This document shows positions 1 to 8,432 of a DNA stretch of 20,646 nt, in pieces (the stretch's first letter is position 1; each line of letters begins with the position of its first letter). Below the pieces are notes generated by a model that saw only the letters and a list, made by a program, of their open reading frames with translations, had not been told where the DNA came from and made no database searches. The position numbers and the translations under genes are program-made. The stretch is from an uncultured Lysobacteraceae bacterium (GTDB taxonomy: Bacteria > Pseudomonadota > Gammaproteobacteria > Xanthomonadales > Xanthomonadaceae): the NCBI GenBank assembly GCA_946480825.1, contig CAMLLG010000066.1, forward strand, positions 1 through 20,646. Reading direction: 5' to 3'.

Positions 1-972
<972 letters not shown>

Positions 973-1551
973 CTACCTTACCGCATAGTCCCCCTCGCTG
1001 CCGAGACCGGGCCGGCGGAGGATCTCGAAATGGCAGCGCTCCGCGCCGTAATGCATGCACTGGGTCTCGCGGACCTCGATGTCCTCGCCGTATTTCTTCG
1101 ACAGCCCCCGGACGATCCCCTTGGCCACGAAGCACAGCCGGCGCTCGGAGTGATAGGTCAGCAACATGCGGTCATCGCCCTGCCGGGTGGCCCGCAGCTC
1201 CGGCGGATTGCGCCGCGGATTGTGGCGATGGATGGCGTCGTGGATCTTGAGGCTGGCGTTTTCCAGCACGTCGAAGGTTTTCCATTCCGGGCGCACGAAC
1301 ATGTCGTAGTAGGTCACCAGCGACGGCCCGACGAAATCGCCGAAGTCTTCCAGCACCGCCGGCAATGGCACCCTGAGCATCCGCGCCGCCGTGCTGGCGA
1401 GATTGACGATCTCTTCGTCCGGATACTGCGCGACCGGGAAATAGACCTTGTAGCCGATCCCGGCTTCCTTGAGCAGTGCATCCCAGGTATCGCGCCCGCC
1501 GTGTCGTTCGATCACGTAGCTGCGCAGGAAGTCGAAAATCACGCCGTACAT
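973..1551 (-). CDS. Stand-alone H-NOX (heme NO-binding, HNOB) sensor protein
   Basis: A 192-residue single-domain protein of the H-NOX family, which binds heme and senses nitric oxide, usually passing the signal to a histidine kinase or cyclic-di-GMP enzyme. Key residues fall at family spacing, each offset by two from Thermoanaerobacter H-NOX: proximal heme ligand His104 (in LKIHDAIH), Pro117, and the heme-propionate motif Y-x-S-x-R as Tyr133, Ser135, Arg137. The position of the distal tyrosine used by O2-binding members is Val142, so a NO-selective, non-O2 protein is inferred. Cys140, Cys165, His167 and Cys173 lie where gammaproteobacterial H-NOX proteins have a zinc/cysteine redox site. The start ATG at 1551 is preceded by AAGGGGA four bases upstream; a longer reading to 1629 lacks support and the family begins at MYG. 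An AT-rich patch at 1637-1662 is the likely promoter area. No kinase, GGDEF or EAL partner is adjacent. Confidence 0.88.
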   Translation of the reverse strand: MYGVIFDFLRSYVIERHGGRDTWDALLKEAGIGYKVYFPVAQYPDEEIVNLASTAARMLRVPLPAVLEDFGDFVGPSLVTYYDMFVRPEWKTFDVLENASLKIHDAIHRHNPRRNPPELRATRQGDDRMLLTYHSERRLCFVAKGIVRGLSKKYGEDIEVRETQCMHYGAERCHFEILRRPGLGSEGDYAVR

Positions 1552-1681
1552 TGAGTCCCCTTGTCCCTCTCTCCGGACTGTCGCGCCGCATCGCCATGCG
1601 ACGATGCCCGTCGACCGGATCGAGGTCATCCCTGAAAAATCGATAGATTCAATTAATCACACAACGGCCGCGGGCCGCAAG

Positions 1682-1708
1682 CGCTGCATCGTGCCTGGCG
1701 ATGCAGCG
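1682..1708. terminator. Perfect 10-bp stem-loop between acyl-CoA dehydrogenase and H-NOX genes
   Basis: CGCTGCATCG at 1682-1691 and its exact reverse complement at 1699-1708 enclose a 7-base loop. The hairpin lies about 130 bases past the acyl-CoA dehydrogenase stop and upstream of the H-NOX gene. Neither side has a T-run, so it may be a weak or Rho-assisted terminator, an mRNA 3'-end stabiliser or a regulatory site. The structure is certain; the function is not. Confidence 0.45.
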
Positions 1709-1839
1709 ACACCGTGATTTCCGTGAAATCCGTGAACTGTGCACGCATTGCCGTCGCCCGCGAGACACGTGTACATCGCAAACACATCGTTCGCCCACGC
1801 CTTCATTGCGGATGCAGCGAGCATGACGTTCTGGCGAGG

Positions 1840-3519
1840 TCAGACACCGCCGACGCCTTCGATGATCCCGTCCGGGTCGATGTCCCGCGACAGCGTGCCG
1901 AACACCGCGCCCCGGCCCGCATCGAGTCGGCTGCGGCAGAACGCATCGGCCGATGGGCTGCCGGCGCGCAGCAACACCGCCGCCTGCAGCGCCAACGCGA
2001 GGCGTTCGGCCAATACGCGCGCGCCCGCCTGCGCCGCCTCGGCATCGCGCGTGGCCAGCGCCGCGGTTTCGGCCGTCACCGCCATCGTCCAGGCATCGTA
2101 GGCCGGGTGTCGCCCGGTCACCGACAGCAGCTCCTCGCGCAGCGCATGCATCGCCATCGGCTCGCGCTGCAGCGCACGCAATACATCGAGACACTGGATG
2201 TTGCCGCTGCCTTCCCAGATCGAATTCAGCGGGGCCTGGCGGTAAAGGCGCGGCAGCATCGACTCTTCGACATAGCCCGCGCCGCCCAGGCATTCCTGCG
2301 CTTCGTTGACGAATGCCGGCGCACGCTTGCAGATCCAGAATTTCCCGATCGCGGTGGCCACGCGCGCGAACCCCGCTTCGGTCACGTCGCGCGGCGCGCG
2401 ATCGACCGCGCCGGCGAGGCGCAGCGCGAACGCGGTGGCGGCCTCGGACTCGATCGCCAGATCCGCCAGCACGTTGCGCATCAGCGCCTGATCGATCAGG
2501 CGTTTGCCGAACGCGCTGCGATGCCGGCAGTGATGCAGCGCCTGGATCAGCGCCATGCGCATTTCCGCCGCGGAACCGAGCATGCAGTCCAGCCGCGTCA
2601 GCATCACCATGTCGAGGATGACCGCGACGCCGCGTCCTTCGTCGCCGATGCGGTGCGCGCGCGCGCCGACGAATTCGACTTCGGACGATGCGTTCGACCA
2701 ATCGCCGAGTTTGTCCTTCAGGCGCATGACCCGGAATGCGTTCTTCGCGCCGTCGGGCAGGCGCCGCGGCATCAGGAAACAGCTCAGACCGCCGGGCGCC
2801 TGCGCCAGCACCAGAAAACCGTCTGACATCGGCGCGGATAAAAACCATTTGTGACCGGTCAGCGCGTAATCGTCGCCCGACAGCGGCGTCGCGACGGTCT
2901 CGTTGCTGCGCACGTCGCTGCCGCCCTGTTTCTCGGTCATGCCCATGCCGAGGGTGACGCCGGTCTTGTCGGCCATCGGCACATCGCGACGGTCGTAGTG
3001 CGCGGCAGCGGCCTTGTCCGCCCACGCGTGCAGCGACGAGGCGCGGCGCAGCGCCGGCACCGCGGCATGGGTCATGGTCAACGGGCAACTGCTGCCGGGT
3101 TCGACCTGATGATGCAGGAAACTCAGCGCCGCACGGGCGACATGCGCGCCCTCGCCCGGCAGCGCCCACCGCGACGGCGCCCACGACAGCCCCGCGACGC
3201 CCTGCGCGATCGCCGCGCCCATGATCTCGTGATACGACGGATGGAATTCGACCGTGTCGATGCGATGACCGGAACGATCGTGCGTCCGCAGCCGCGGGCG
3301 GTCGCGATGCGCGTCCCAGCTCAGCCGATACAGGGCATCGCCGGCGAGACGACCGTAACCGGCGAGATGCGCGGCGAACGCCTCGCCGCCTTCGCGCGCG
3401 ACCGCCGCCCGCAGTACGCGATCCGTGGCCCACAGGTCGCAGGGCGCGAACTCCGGCGGCTGGTTGCGCACCGCGTGGGTTTCGCCGAGGGCGACAATGG
3501 AGGATTCGTCGATGGACAT
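1840..3519 (-). CDS. aidB: AidB-type acyl-CoA dehydrogenase
   Basis: A 559-residue flavoprotein of the acyl-CoA dehydrogenase superfamily, closest to AidB, the alkylation-response member with isovaleryl-CoA dehydrogenase activity. Family hallmarks are GMGMTEKQGGSDVRSN at 191-206 (the AidB version of the flavin-contact signature), TGHKWF at 221-226, RSAFGKRL at 334-341, ECLGGAGYVEES at 409-420 and IWEGSGN at 434-440, whose glutamate sits at the usual catalytic-base position. Length matches AidB (about 540) and exceeds ordinary acyl-CoA dehydrogenases (about 390) because of the N-terminal and C-terminal extensions typical of AidB. The start ATG at 3519 has GGAG six bases upstream. It follows the monooxygenase gene by 33 bases and is probably co-transcribed with it. 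No ada or alk gene is near, so a DNA-alkylation role is not shown here; fatty or branched acyl-CoA oxidation is equally possible. Confidence 0.85.
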   Translation of the reverse strand: MSIDESSIVALGETHAVRNQPPEFAPCDLWATDRVLRAAVAREGGEAFAAHLAGYGRLAGDALYRLSWDAHRDRPRLRTHDRSGHRIDTVEFHPSYHEIMGAAIAQGVAGLSWAPSRWALPGEGAHVARAALSFLHHQVEPGSSCPLTMTHAAVPALRRASSLHAWADKAAAAHYDRRDVPMADKTGVTLGMGMTEKQGGSDVRSNETVATPLSGDDYALTGHKWFLSAPMSDGFLVLAQAPGGLSCFLMPRRLPDGAKNAFRVMRLKDKLGDWSNASSEVEFVGARAHRIGDEGRGVAVILDMVMLTRLDCMLGSAAEMRMALIQALHHCRHRSAFGKRLIDQALMRNVLADLAIESEAATAFALRLAGAVDRAPRDVTEAGFARVATAIGKFWICKRAPAFVNEAQECLGGAGYVEESMLPRLYRQAPLNSIWEGSGNIQCLDVLRALQREPMAMHALREELLSVTGRHPAYDAWTMAVTAETAALATRDAEAAQAGARVLAERLALALQAAVLLRAGSPSADAFCRSRLDAGRGAVFGTLSRDIDPDGIIEGVGGV

Positions 3520-3552
3520 GCTGCGCTCCGCGCGGATGGCGACATCAGGACT

Positions 3553-4776
3553 TTAACGTTCGCCGAGCGCGCGCAGGAAGTCGTGGGGCAACGGCCAGGT
3601 GCCGAACCAGCCGCGGCGGGTACCGGTGAGCACGCGCAGGGACTGTCCGCGCCCGCCCGGAATGCGCGACATCGGATGGAACACCAGATCGCGCAGCGCC
3701 GCGATGCGGTCGTACTCGGACTGGAACAGCGGCGTCAGCCAGCGGCTCCACAGGTGATACATGGCCAGATGCGTGCGGCGCTCGCGCTGATAGGCCGACA
3801 ACGCCATCGGAATATCGTCGGACGCGCGCAACGCATCGCGCAGCGACAGCGCATCCACCAGCGCCATGTTCGCGCCCTGTCCCAACTGCGGGCTCATCGC
3901 GTGCGCGGCATCGCCGACCAGCACCGCGCGGCCGCGATGCCAGCGTTTGAGCACGCTGTCGCGATAGCGCGCCTGCGCCAGACCGCCGGGAATCTCGGTG
4001 CCGTCCAGATGCGGCAGCACCTCGGGCCAGACTGCGGCGACATCGTCGCGCCAGCGCGCGGCATCGCGTCCGGCCTCCGCCAGTTCGGTCGCGGGCAGGC
4101 TCCAGAAGAAACTCAACCGCGGCACCGGATCGTCGGGGCGCGTACCGACCGGCAACATGCCCACCATCCGCCGCGCCCGCCGGTAACGCTGCCGCAGTTC
4201 GTCCATCCACGGCCAATCGCCGGCAGGCACCAGGCACCACTGCGCGCCCCAGGGATACGGCCGATCGAAGGCGATATCGCCGATCTCCGCGCGCAGTTTC
4301 GAAGCGGCGCCGTCGGCGACCGCGATCAGATCGAAGGCGCCGTGCTCATCGCCGAGGTGATCGCGCAACGCGCCGCGCTCGGCATCGATCGACACGACCT
4401 CGCGGCCGACATGCAGCGAACGCCCTTCGCACCATGCGGCGTCGAGCAACCGGAAGATCGCGCCGCGCTGCATGCCGAGACCGAACATCGACGGATGCAG
4501 TTCGCGATAGCGCATGTCCATCACCGGACGCACGTCCACGGTCTCGCCGTACAGCCGGCGCACCGGCGCGCCGTGCTTCAGCGCCTCCGGCAGCAGACCG
4601 AGCGACCACAGCGCGCACAGGCCGGTGGGTTGCAACAGGAATCCCGCGCCGACCGGGCCGGGCTCGGGCACGCGTTCGAACACTTCGACCCGATGGCCGT
4701 CGCGACCCAGCGCGAGCGCCAACGCCTGACCGGCGGTGCCGTAGCCGACGATGGCGATATGCAGCGATGTCTTCAT
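3553..4776 (-). CDS. FAD-dependent aromatic-type monooxygenase (UbiH/PHBH fold)
   Basis: A 407-residue group A flavin monooxygenase, which uses NAD(P)H and O2 to hydroxylate or otherwise oxidise a substrate that cannot be named from sequence. The N-terminal Rossmann motif is G11-Y-G-T-A-G16 with the ribose-binding acidic residue Glu34. An ADG segment lies at 154-156, and the second FAD motif, GDAAHAMSPQLGQGANMA, lies at 288-305, which is diagnostic of this family. No membrane segment or signal peptide is seen. ATG at 4776 is chosen because the FAD motif must start within about ten residues of the N-terminus; the ribosome binding site is weak. It is the first gene of a two-gene unit with the AidB-type dehydrogenase, 33 bases downstream. 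A cold-shock gene terminator lies just upstream, so its own promoter should lie in or near 4777-4800, but I cannot identify one clearly. Confidence 0.85.
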   Translation of the reverse strand: MKTSLHIAIVGYGTAGQALALALGRDGHRVEVFERVPEPGPVGAGFLLQPTGLCALWSLGLLPEALKHGAPVRRLYGETVDVRPVMDMRYRELHPSMFGLGMQRGAIFRLLDAAWCEGRSLHVGREVVSIDAERGALRDHLGDEHGAFDLIAVADGAASKLRAEIGDIAFDRPYPWGAQWCLVPAGDWPWMDELRQRYRRARRMVGMLPVGTRPDDPVPRLSFFWSLPATELAEAGRDAARWRDDVAAVWPEVLPHLDGTEIPGGLAQARYRDSVLKRWHRGRAVLVGDAAHAMSPQLGQGANMALVDALSLRDALRASDDIPMALSAYQRERRTHLAMYHLWSRWLTPLFQSEYDRIAALRDLVFHPMSRIPGGRGQSLRVLTGTRRGWFGTWPLPHDFLRALGER

Positions 4777-4800
4777 TCGTGATATCGATCCGGAAATACG

Positions 4801-4823
4801 AAAAAGCCCCGCCGGAGCGGGGC
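4801..4823 (-). terminator. Rho-independent terminator of the cold-shock gene
   Basis: Read on the minus strand, GCCCCGC - TCCG - GCGGGGC forms a 7-bp all-GC stem with a 4-base loop and is followed directly by five T residues. It begins 33 bases after the cold-shock stop codon. This is the most canonical intrinsic terminator in the window. Confidence 0.9.
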
Positions 4824-4855
4824 CTGCAACTGACTGGCGACCTGGGCTGCCAAAC

Positions 4856-5062
4856 TCACGCGACCGGCGTGACGCCTGCGGCCTGGGCGCCCTTCGGACC
4901 CGTCGTCACTTCATAGCTGACGCGCTGGCCTTCCTGCAGACTGCGGAAACCCTTCGCGTTGATCGCCGAAAAGTGGACGAACACATCGGCACTGCCATCC
5001 TCGGGAGCGATAAAGCCAAATCCCTTGGCGTCGTTGAACCATTTGACTGTTCCGTACGGCAT
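4856..5062 (-). CDS. Cold-shock protein, CspA family
   Basis: A 68-residue single cold-shock domain protein that binds single-stranded RNA/DNA and acts as an RNA chaperone. The two RNA-binding motifs are present: RNP1 KGFGFI at 13-18 and RNP2 VFVHFS at 27-32, after the typical opening GTVKWFN at 4-10. Length is exactly that of the family (65-70). The start ATG at 5062 is preceded by AGGA with short spacing. The gene stands alone, with its own promoter candidate at 5128-5155, a leader of about 60 bases and an intrinsic terminator, as expected for an independently expressed csp gene. Which CspA paralogue it is cannot be told. Confidence 0.95.
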   Translation of the reverse strand: MPYGTVKWFNDAKGFGFIAPEDGSADVFVHFSAINAKGFRSLQEGQRVSYEVTTGPKGAQAAGVTPVA

Positions 5063-5127
5063 ATTCCTGATGACCTCGATTGGGATGCGGTGTCGTGCGT
5101 CGCCGGGTCGGCCGCCGCACAGGCGCG

Positions 5128-5155
5128 AGTATGCCTGAGCGGAACACGTACGCAA
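5128..5155 (-). promoter_or_regulatory. Candidate sigma-70 promoter of the cold-shock gene
   Basis: On the minus strand TTGCGT (5155-5150) is followed after 16 bases by CATACT (5133-5128), each matching four of six consensus bases. The predicted transcript begins near 5121 and has a leader of about 60 bases before ATG 5062. Confidence 0.45.
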
Positions 5156-5234
5156 GAGGACCGCCGCCTCAATCCGGACACGCGGCCCGCGGCCGATTCG
5201 CATCTTCAATCGAACCGTCGATGGCGCTGCGGAA

Positions 5235-6041
5235 TCAGTCCCGCGCGAGCAGCGCGCGCAGCATCGGACCGAGCCCCGCGCTCGCCGCTTCGACGTTCGC
5301 CAGCACGTCCTGCAGAGTGATCTGTTCGTCGGGATCGGGGCCTGCGCCCGCGGCCCAATTGGCGACGATGGCGAGACACGCATAATCGAGATCGAGTTCA
5401 CGCGCGAGCCCGGCTTCGGGCATCCCGGTCATGCCGACCAGATCGCAACCGTCGCGACGCATGCGCGCGATTTCCGCGCGTGTTTCCAGCCGCGGGCCCT
5501 GGGTCGCGCCGTAACAGCCGCCATCGACCACCGCGACGCCGGCGCGCGACGCCGCGGCCAGCAGTTCGGCCCGCAGCGCGGGCGTGTACGGGTCGCCGAA
5601 ATCCACGTGCAGCACCTCGGTGCCCTCTTCTTCGCACAGCGTCGAGATCCGGCCCCAGGTGTAATCGATCAACTGGTCGGGACAGCCGAGCACGCGCGGG
5701 CCGTAATGCGCGGTGATGCCGCCCACGGTATTGAGCGCGAGCACGCGACGCGCGCCGATGGCGTGCAGCGCCGCGAGGTTGGCGCGATAGTTGATGCGGT
5801 GCGGCGGCACCGAATGGCCCTCGCCGTGACGCGCCAGGAACGCGACCCGCCGGCCGCCGAGCATGCCGATGCGGATCGGCCCGGACGGCGCGCCGTAGCG
5901 GGTGACCGGCTGATGCGTTTCGACATCCTGCAGATCGGCGAGCCGGTACAGGCCGGTGCCGCCGATGATCGCGAGCGCGGGCGCATCGGCCCGCGCATGC
6001 GGCATCGCAGCGTCCATCGTCGCGTGCGTCGCATCGCTCAT
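5235..6041 (-). CDS. S-methyl-5'-thioinosine phosphorylase (MTAP/PNP family)
   Basis: A 268-residue trimeric-type purine nucleoside phosphorylase that splits S-methyl-5'-thioinosine with phosphate into hypoxanthine and methylthioribose-1-phosphate. Motifs are IIGGTG at 25-30 (phosphate site), RHGEGH at 71-76, QGPRLET at 181-187 and GMTGMPEA at 203-210. The base-specificity loop reads NWAAG at 228-232; adenosine-specific MTAP enzymes have aspartates there, so preference for a 6-oxopurine is inferred, as in the Pseudomonas PA3004 enzyme. ATG 6041 lies four bases after the hpt stop. Met9 and Met13 are alternative starts, since the conserved domain begins near residue 22. Hpt, encoded immediately upstream, converts its product hypoxanthine to IMP, so the two form a salvage pair. 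Confidence 0.88.
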   Translation of the reverse strand: MSDATHATMDAAMPHARADAPALAIIGGTGLYRLADLQDVETHQPVTRYGAPSGPIRIGMLGGRRVAFLARHGEGHSVPPHRINYRANLAALHAIGARRVLALNTVGGITAHYGPRVLGCPDQLIDYTWGRISTLCEEEGTEVLHVDFGDPYTPALRAELLAAASRAGVAVVDGGCYGATQGPRLETRAEIARMRRDGCDLVGMTGMPEAGLARELDLDYACLAIVANWAAGAGPDPDEQITLQDVLANVEAASAGLGPMLRALLARD

Positions 6042-6045
6042 CGAT

Positions 6046-6618
6046 TCAATCCTTCAGCGCGTAGATCGCGGGCAGGTTGCGGCCCTGCTCGCGGTAATCC
6101 ATGCCGTAGCCGAACACGTAGCGGTCCGGCACGTCGAGACCGACGAAATCGGCCTCGATGCCGTCGATACGGCGGTCGTGGACTTTCGATGCGAGCACCG
6201 CGACGCGCACGTCGGCGGCGCCCTGATCCTCGCACCAGCGCTTCACCGCCAACAGCGTATGGCCTTCGTCGAGGATATCGTCGGCCAGCAGCACGCGACG
6301 GCCGCGCATCGGCGTGGCCGGGCGATGCAGCCACGCCAGACCGGAACCCGAGGTGTTGCCGCGATAGCGCGTGGCGTGCAGGTAATCGAACTCCAGATCG
6401 AGCCCGCGCTCGCCGAGCGCGAACGCGAGTTGGGTCGCGAAGGGCATGCCGCCGTGCATGATGGTGACGAACAGCGGCGGCGCGGTCTGCTGCGCGATGT
6501 CCGGCAGGTATTCCGCACCGATCTCGTCGGCCATGCGCTGGATCGCCGTCTCCAGCGTCGCGCGATCGTGGATCACGTCGGCGGCCGGCAACACTTCGGC
6601 GAGCGTCGGCGCGGTCAT
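6046..6618 (-). CDS. hpt: Hypoxanthine-guanine phosphoribosyltransferase
   Basis: A 190-residue type I phosphoribosyltransferase that makes IMP (and probably GMP) from hypoxanthine (guanine) and PRPP. The PRPP-binding signature is VLLADDILDEGHTL at 109-122, with the adjacent acidic pair preceding the phosphate loop. MHGGMPF at 54-60 matches the family's first loop, and KVHDRR at 145-150 lies where the purine-ring lysine is found. The start ATG 6618 overlaps the nagZ stop as ATGA, a sign of translational coupling. It lies between nagZ and the methylthioinosine phosphorylase gene, whose product hypoxanthine is its substrate. Assignment as hypoxanthine rather than xanthine or adenine specific rests on family and context. 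Confidence 0.88.
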   Translation of the reverse strand: MTAPTLAEVLPAADVIHDRATLETAIQRMADEIGAEYLPDIAQQTAPPLFVTIMHGGMPFATQLAFALGERGLDLEFDYLHATRYRGNTSGSGLAWLHRPATPMRGRRVLLADDILDEGHTLLAVKRWCEDQGAADVRVAVLASKVHDRRIDGIEADFVGLDVPDRYVFGYGMDYREQGRNLPAIYALKD

Positions 6619-7634
6619 GCGGTCTCTCCCGGCGTATCGCCCAGCGCGTCGCCCAGTCGCGTTTGCGCGTCGCCGTAGCGCTGTTCGGCCAGCAGCGTGT
6701 TCCAGTCGGTCGCACCGCGCCCCATCAGCGAAGCCATGACCGTCGGATCCAACCGGCGGCCTTCCACCGCGGCCAGCGATTCCTCGACCAATTCCGGATG
6801 GCAGACCAGGACGACATCGCAACCCGCGTCGAAATGCGCGTCGATCCGCTGTTTCACGCCGCCGGCGGAGAACGCGGCGGCCATGCCGATGTCGTCGGAG
6901 AAGACCACGCCGCGGAAGCCCATCTCGCGGCGCAGGATGTCGTCGATCCAGAACGGCGAATAGCCGGCGGGTTCCGGCGCCACCTGGGGATAGGTCACGT
7001 GCGCCAGCATCACCGCATCGGCCTTCGCCTCGACGCCGGCGACGAACGGCACCAGATCCAGCGCACGGATCGCGTCGAGCGGACGGTCGTCGATCGCGAT
7101 ATCGAAATGCGTGTCTTCGCGCACCGAACCGTGCCCCGGAAAATGTTTCAGGGTCGCGGCCATGCCCGCGCTGTGCATGCCGCGCACGTAGGCGCGGGTG
7201 AAGTCGGCGACCACTTGAGGATCCGCCGAGAAGGCACGGTTGCCGATGGCGAGATTGCCGCGGCCCAGATCGACCACCGGCGCGAAACTCAGATCGACGC
7301 CGGTGGCGCGGATCTCGCTCGCCATCAGCCAGGCATGTTCTTCGGCGAGCGCCAGGGCGCGCATCCTGTCGTCGGCGTACAGTCGATCGAAACCCTCCAG
7401 CGGCGGCAGCGTGCTGTAGCCTTCCTGGAAACGCTGTACGCGCCCGCCCTCCTGGTCGACGCAGATCAACTGCGGCCGCATCGCGGCGTCGCGAATCGCC
7501 GCGGACAACTCCGCCACCTGCGTCTTCGATGCGAAATTGCGCTTGAACAGGATCACCCCGCCGCAGGCATCGTGCTGCAACCAGTCGCGCTCCTGTGCGG
7601 TGAGTTCGGTACCGGCGACGCCGATTACGAGCAT
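6615..7634 (-). CDS. nagZ: Beta-N-acetylhexosaminidase NagZ
   Basis: A 339-residue cytoplasmic glycoside hydrolase of family GH3. It removes N-acetylglucosamine from anhydro-muropeptides during peptidoglycan recycling and so influences beta-lactamase induction in many gammaproteobacteria. The TIM barrel carries VDQEGGRVQR at 59-68, the substrate loop KHFPGHGSVREDTH at about 163-176, which contains the His-Asp catalytic pair typical of NagZ, and FSDDIGM with the nucleophile aspartate near 248. ATG 7634 lies within the last ten bases of the CYTH gene, and the stop overlaps the hpt start by four bases, so all three genes are translationally linked. Length fits the family (about 340). Confidence 0.95.
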   Translation of the reverse strand: MLVIGVAGTELTAQERDWLQHDACGGVILFKRNFASKTQVAELSAAIRDAAMRPQLICVDQEGGRVQRFQEGYSTLPPLEGFDRLYADDRMRALALAEEHAWLMASEIRATGVDLSFAPVVDLGRGNLAIGNRAFSADPQVVADFTRAYVRGMHSAGMAATLKHFPGHGSVREDTHFDIAIDDRPLDAIRALDLVPFVAGVEAKADAVMLAHVTYPQVAPEPAGYSPFWIDDILRREMGFRGVVFSDDIGMAAAFSAGGVKQRIDAHFDAGCDVVLVCHPELVEESLAAVEGRRLDPTVMASLMGRGATDWNTLLAEQRYGDAQTRLGDALGDTPGETA

Positions 7635-8158
7635 GTTTCGGACTCCAGATCGGATGCGGCCCGCTCCGCTTCGCTCCATTGCGAATACGGCCGGGACGCC
7701 AGGGCGTGATTGTAGTAGCGGAACGCATCGGTCACTTCGATGCCCAGCCAGGACGGCCGTTCGAAGCGTTCGTCGCCGCTGTCGAGTTCGATCTCGGCGA
7801 TCACCAGACCGGCGTTTTCGCCGAGGAATTCGTCGATTTCCCAGAGATGGCCGGCGTGCTCGACCAGATGTCTGCGCTTGTCGATCAGGCCGCCGACGCA
7901 CAGCGCGAGCAGTGCCCGCGCGTCGTCGACGGGGATCGGATAATCGAATTCCTGGCGGGTATGGCCGACATCGCGGGACTTGAGGTTCAAACGGGCTTCG
8001 GCGCCCTCCAGCCGCACCCGCACCGACGCATTCTGCGTACCGTCCGCCATCGCGGCCCGGTCGTTGAGATAGCCCTGCGCCATCGGAATCGTGGCGTGCG
8101 CCCGGGCGCGCCAGGCGTCGTCGCGGACGAGAAATTTGCGTTCGATTTCGAGGGCCAC
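7625..8158 (-). CDS. CYTH-domain triphosphate tunnel metalloenzyme (probable inorganic triphosphatase)
   Basis: A 177-residue single CYTH domain, an eight-stranded tunnel that binds triphosphate and divalent metal. The signature EIERKFLV lies at 4-11 and the tunnel strands bring further charged positions: VRVRLEG, LNLKSRD, RQEFDYPI, KRRHLV and WEIDEFLGENAGLVIAEIEL. Single-domain bacterial members such as the Nitrosomonas enzyme are inorganic triphosphatases; adenylate cyclase or thiamine triphosphatase activity is less likely. GTG 8158 is chosen because the signature must sit at the N-terminus. An ATG at 8209 would add 17 unconserved residues and overlaps the promoter -10 candidate. It is the first gene of the CYTH-nagZ-hpt-phosphorylase operon. 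Its link to the salvage enzymes is positional only. Confidence 0.88.
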   Translation of the reverse strand: MALEIERKFLVRDDAWRARAHATIPMAQGYLNDRAAMADGTQNASVRVRLEGAEARLNLKSRDVGHTRQEFDYPIPVDDARALLALCVGGLIDKRRHLVEHAGHLWEIDEFLGENAGLVIAEIELDSGDERFERPSWLGIEVTDAFRYYNHALASRPYSQWSEAERAASDLESETCS

Positions 8159-8208
8159 GTTCGACTCGGATCCTGGCTCGGAAACGCGCCCGGAGGGCGG
8201 GGCCGACA

Positions 8209-8214
8209 TTGTAG
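8209..8214 (-). promoter_or_regulatory. -10 element of the CYTH-nagZ-hpt operon (candidate)
   Basis: TACAAT on the minus strand (five of six consensus bases) stands 50 bases before the GTG start of the CYTH gene, in the 274-base divergent intergenic region 8159-8432. No convincing -35 hexamer is seen at 16-18 bases. Confidence 0.4.
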
Positions 8215-8301
8215 GCGCAGGCCGCACGGGGCGCGTGGCCGGACGCGGTCGACCGCCGGGCCGGGGCGGACGGGAAGTTTGCCGATCCCCCGGGACAGGG
8301 C

Positions 8302-8332
8302 TTGCGCCGTGCGCGGCTTCGCGTGCTACGAT
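8302..8332 (+). promoter_or_regulatory. Candidate promoter of the XVIPCD-like gene at 8433
   Basis: TTGCGC (8302-8307) is followed after 19 bases by TACGAT (8327-8332). The spacing is long and the match modest. The predicted leader of about 95 bases would contain the direct repeats at 8351-8372. Confidence 0.3.
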
Positions 8333-8350
8333 GATTGCGGTTGCCCGGCG

Positions 8351-8372
8351 ATTAACGAATCTTTAACGATTC
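8351..8372 (+). repeat. Tandem 11-bp direct repeat, possible response-regulator operator
   Basis: ATTAACGAATC is followed at once by TTTAACGATTC (9 of 11 identical), so TTAACGA recurs exactly one helical turn apart. Head-to-tail sites at 10-11 bp spacing are typical of OmpR/PhoB-type regulators. The repeat is AT-rich within a GC-rich region and stands 60-80 bases before the ATG of the XVIPCD-like gene. Confidence 0.4.
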
Positions 8373-8432
8373 TCGGCTTGTCGGGCGAAACTGACGAACG
8401 CCGATCGTCCACCACACAAGCAGGAAATCGCC

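Noticed and set aside
1552..1629. N-terminal extension of the H-NOX gene to ATG 1629
   Set aside because: The H-NOX fold starts at MYGVIFDF, and a good ribosome binding site precedes the internal ATG at 1551.
1649..3433. 594-codon minus-strand frame overlapping the AidB-type gene in another phase
   Set aside because: It is arginine-rich without motifs, while the overlapping frame encodes a full acyl-CoA dehydrogenase.
2851..4782. 643-codon plus-strand open frame opposite the dehydrogenase and monooxygenase genes
   Set aside because: Both minus-strand genes carry complete cofactor motifs; the plus-strand translation has no domain pattern.
8159..8432. A possible small RNA or riboswitch in the divergent intergenic region
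   Set aside because: I see promoter-like elements and direct repeats but no recognisable conserved RNA fold.
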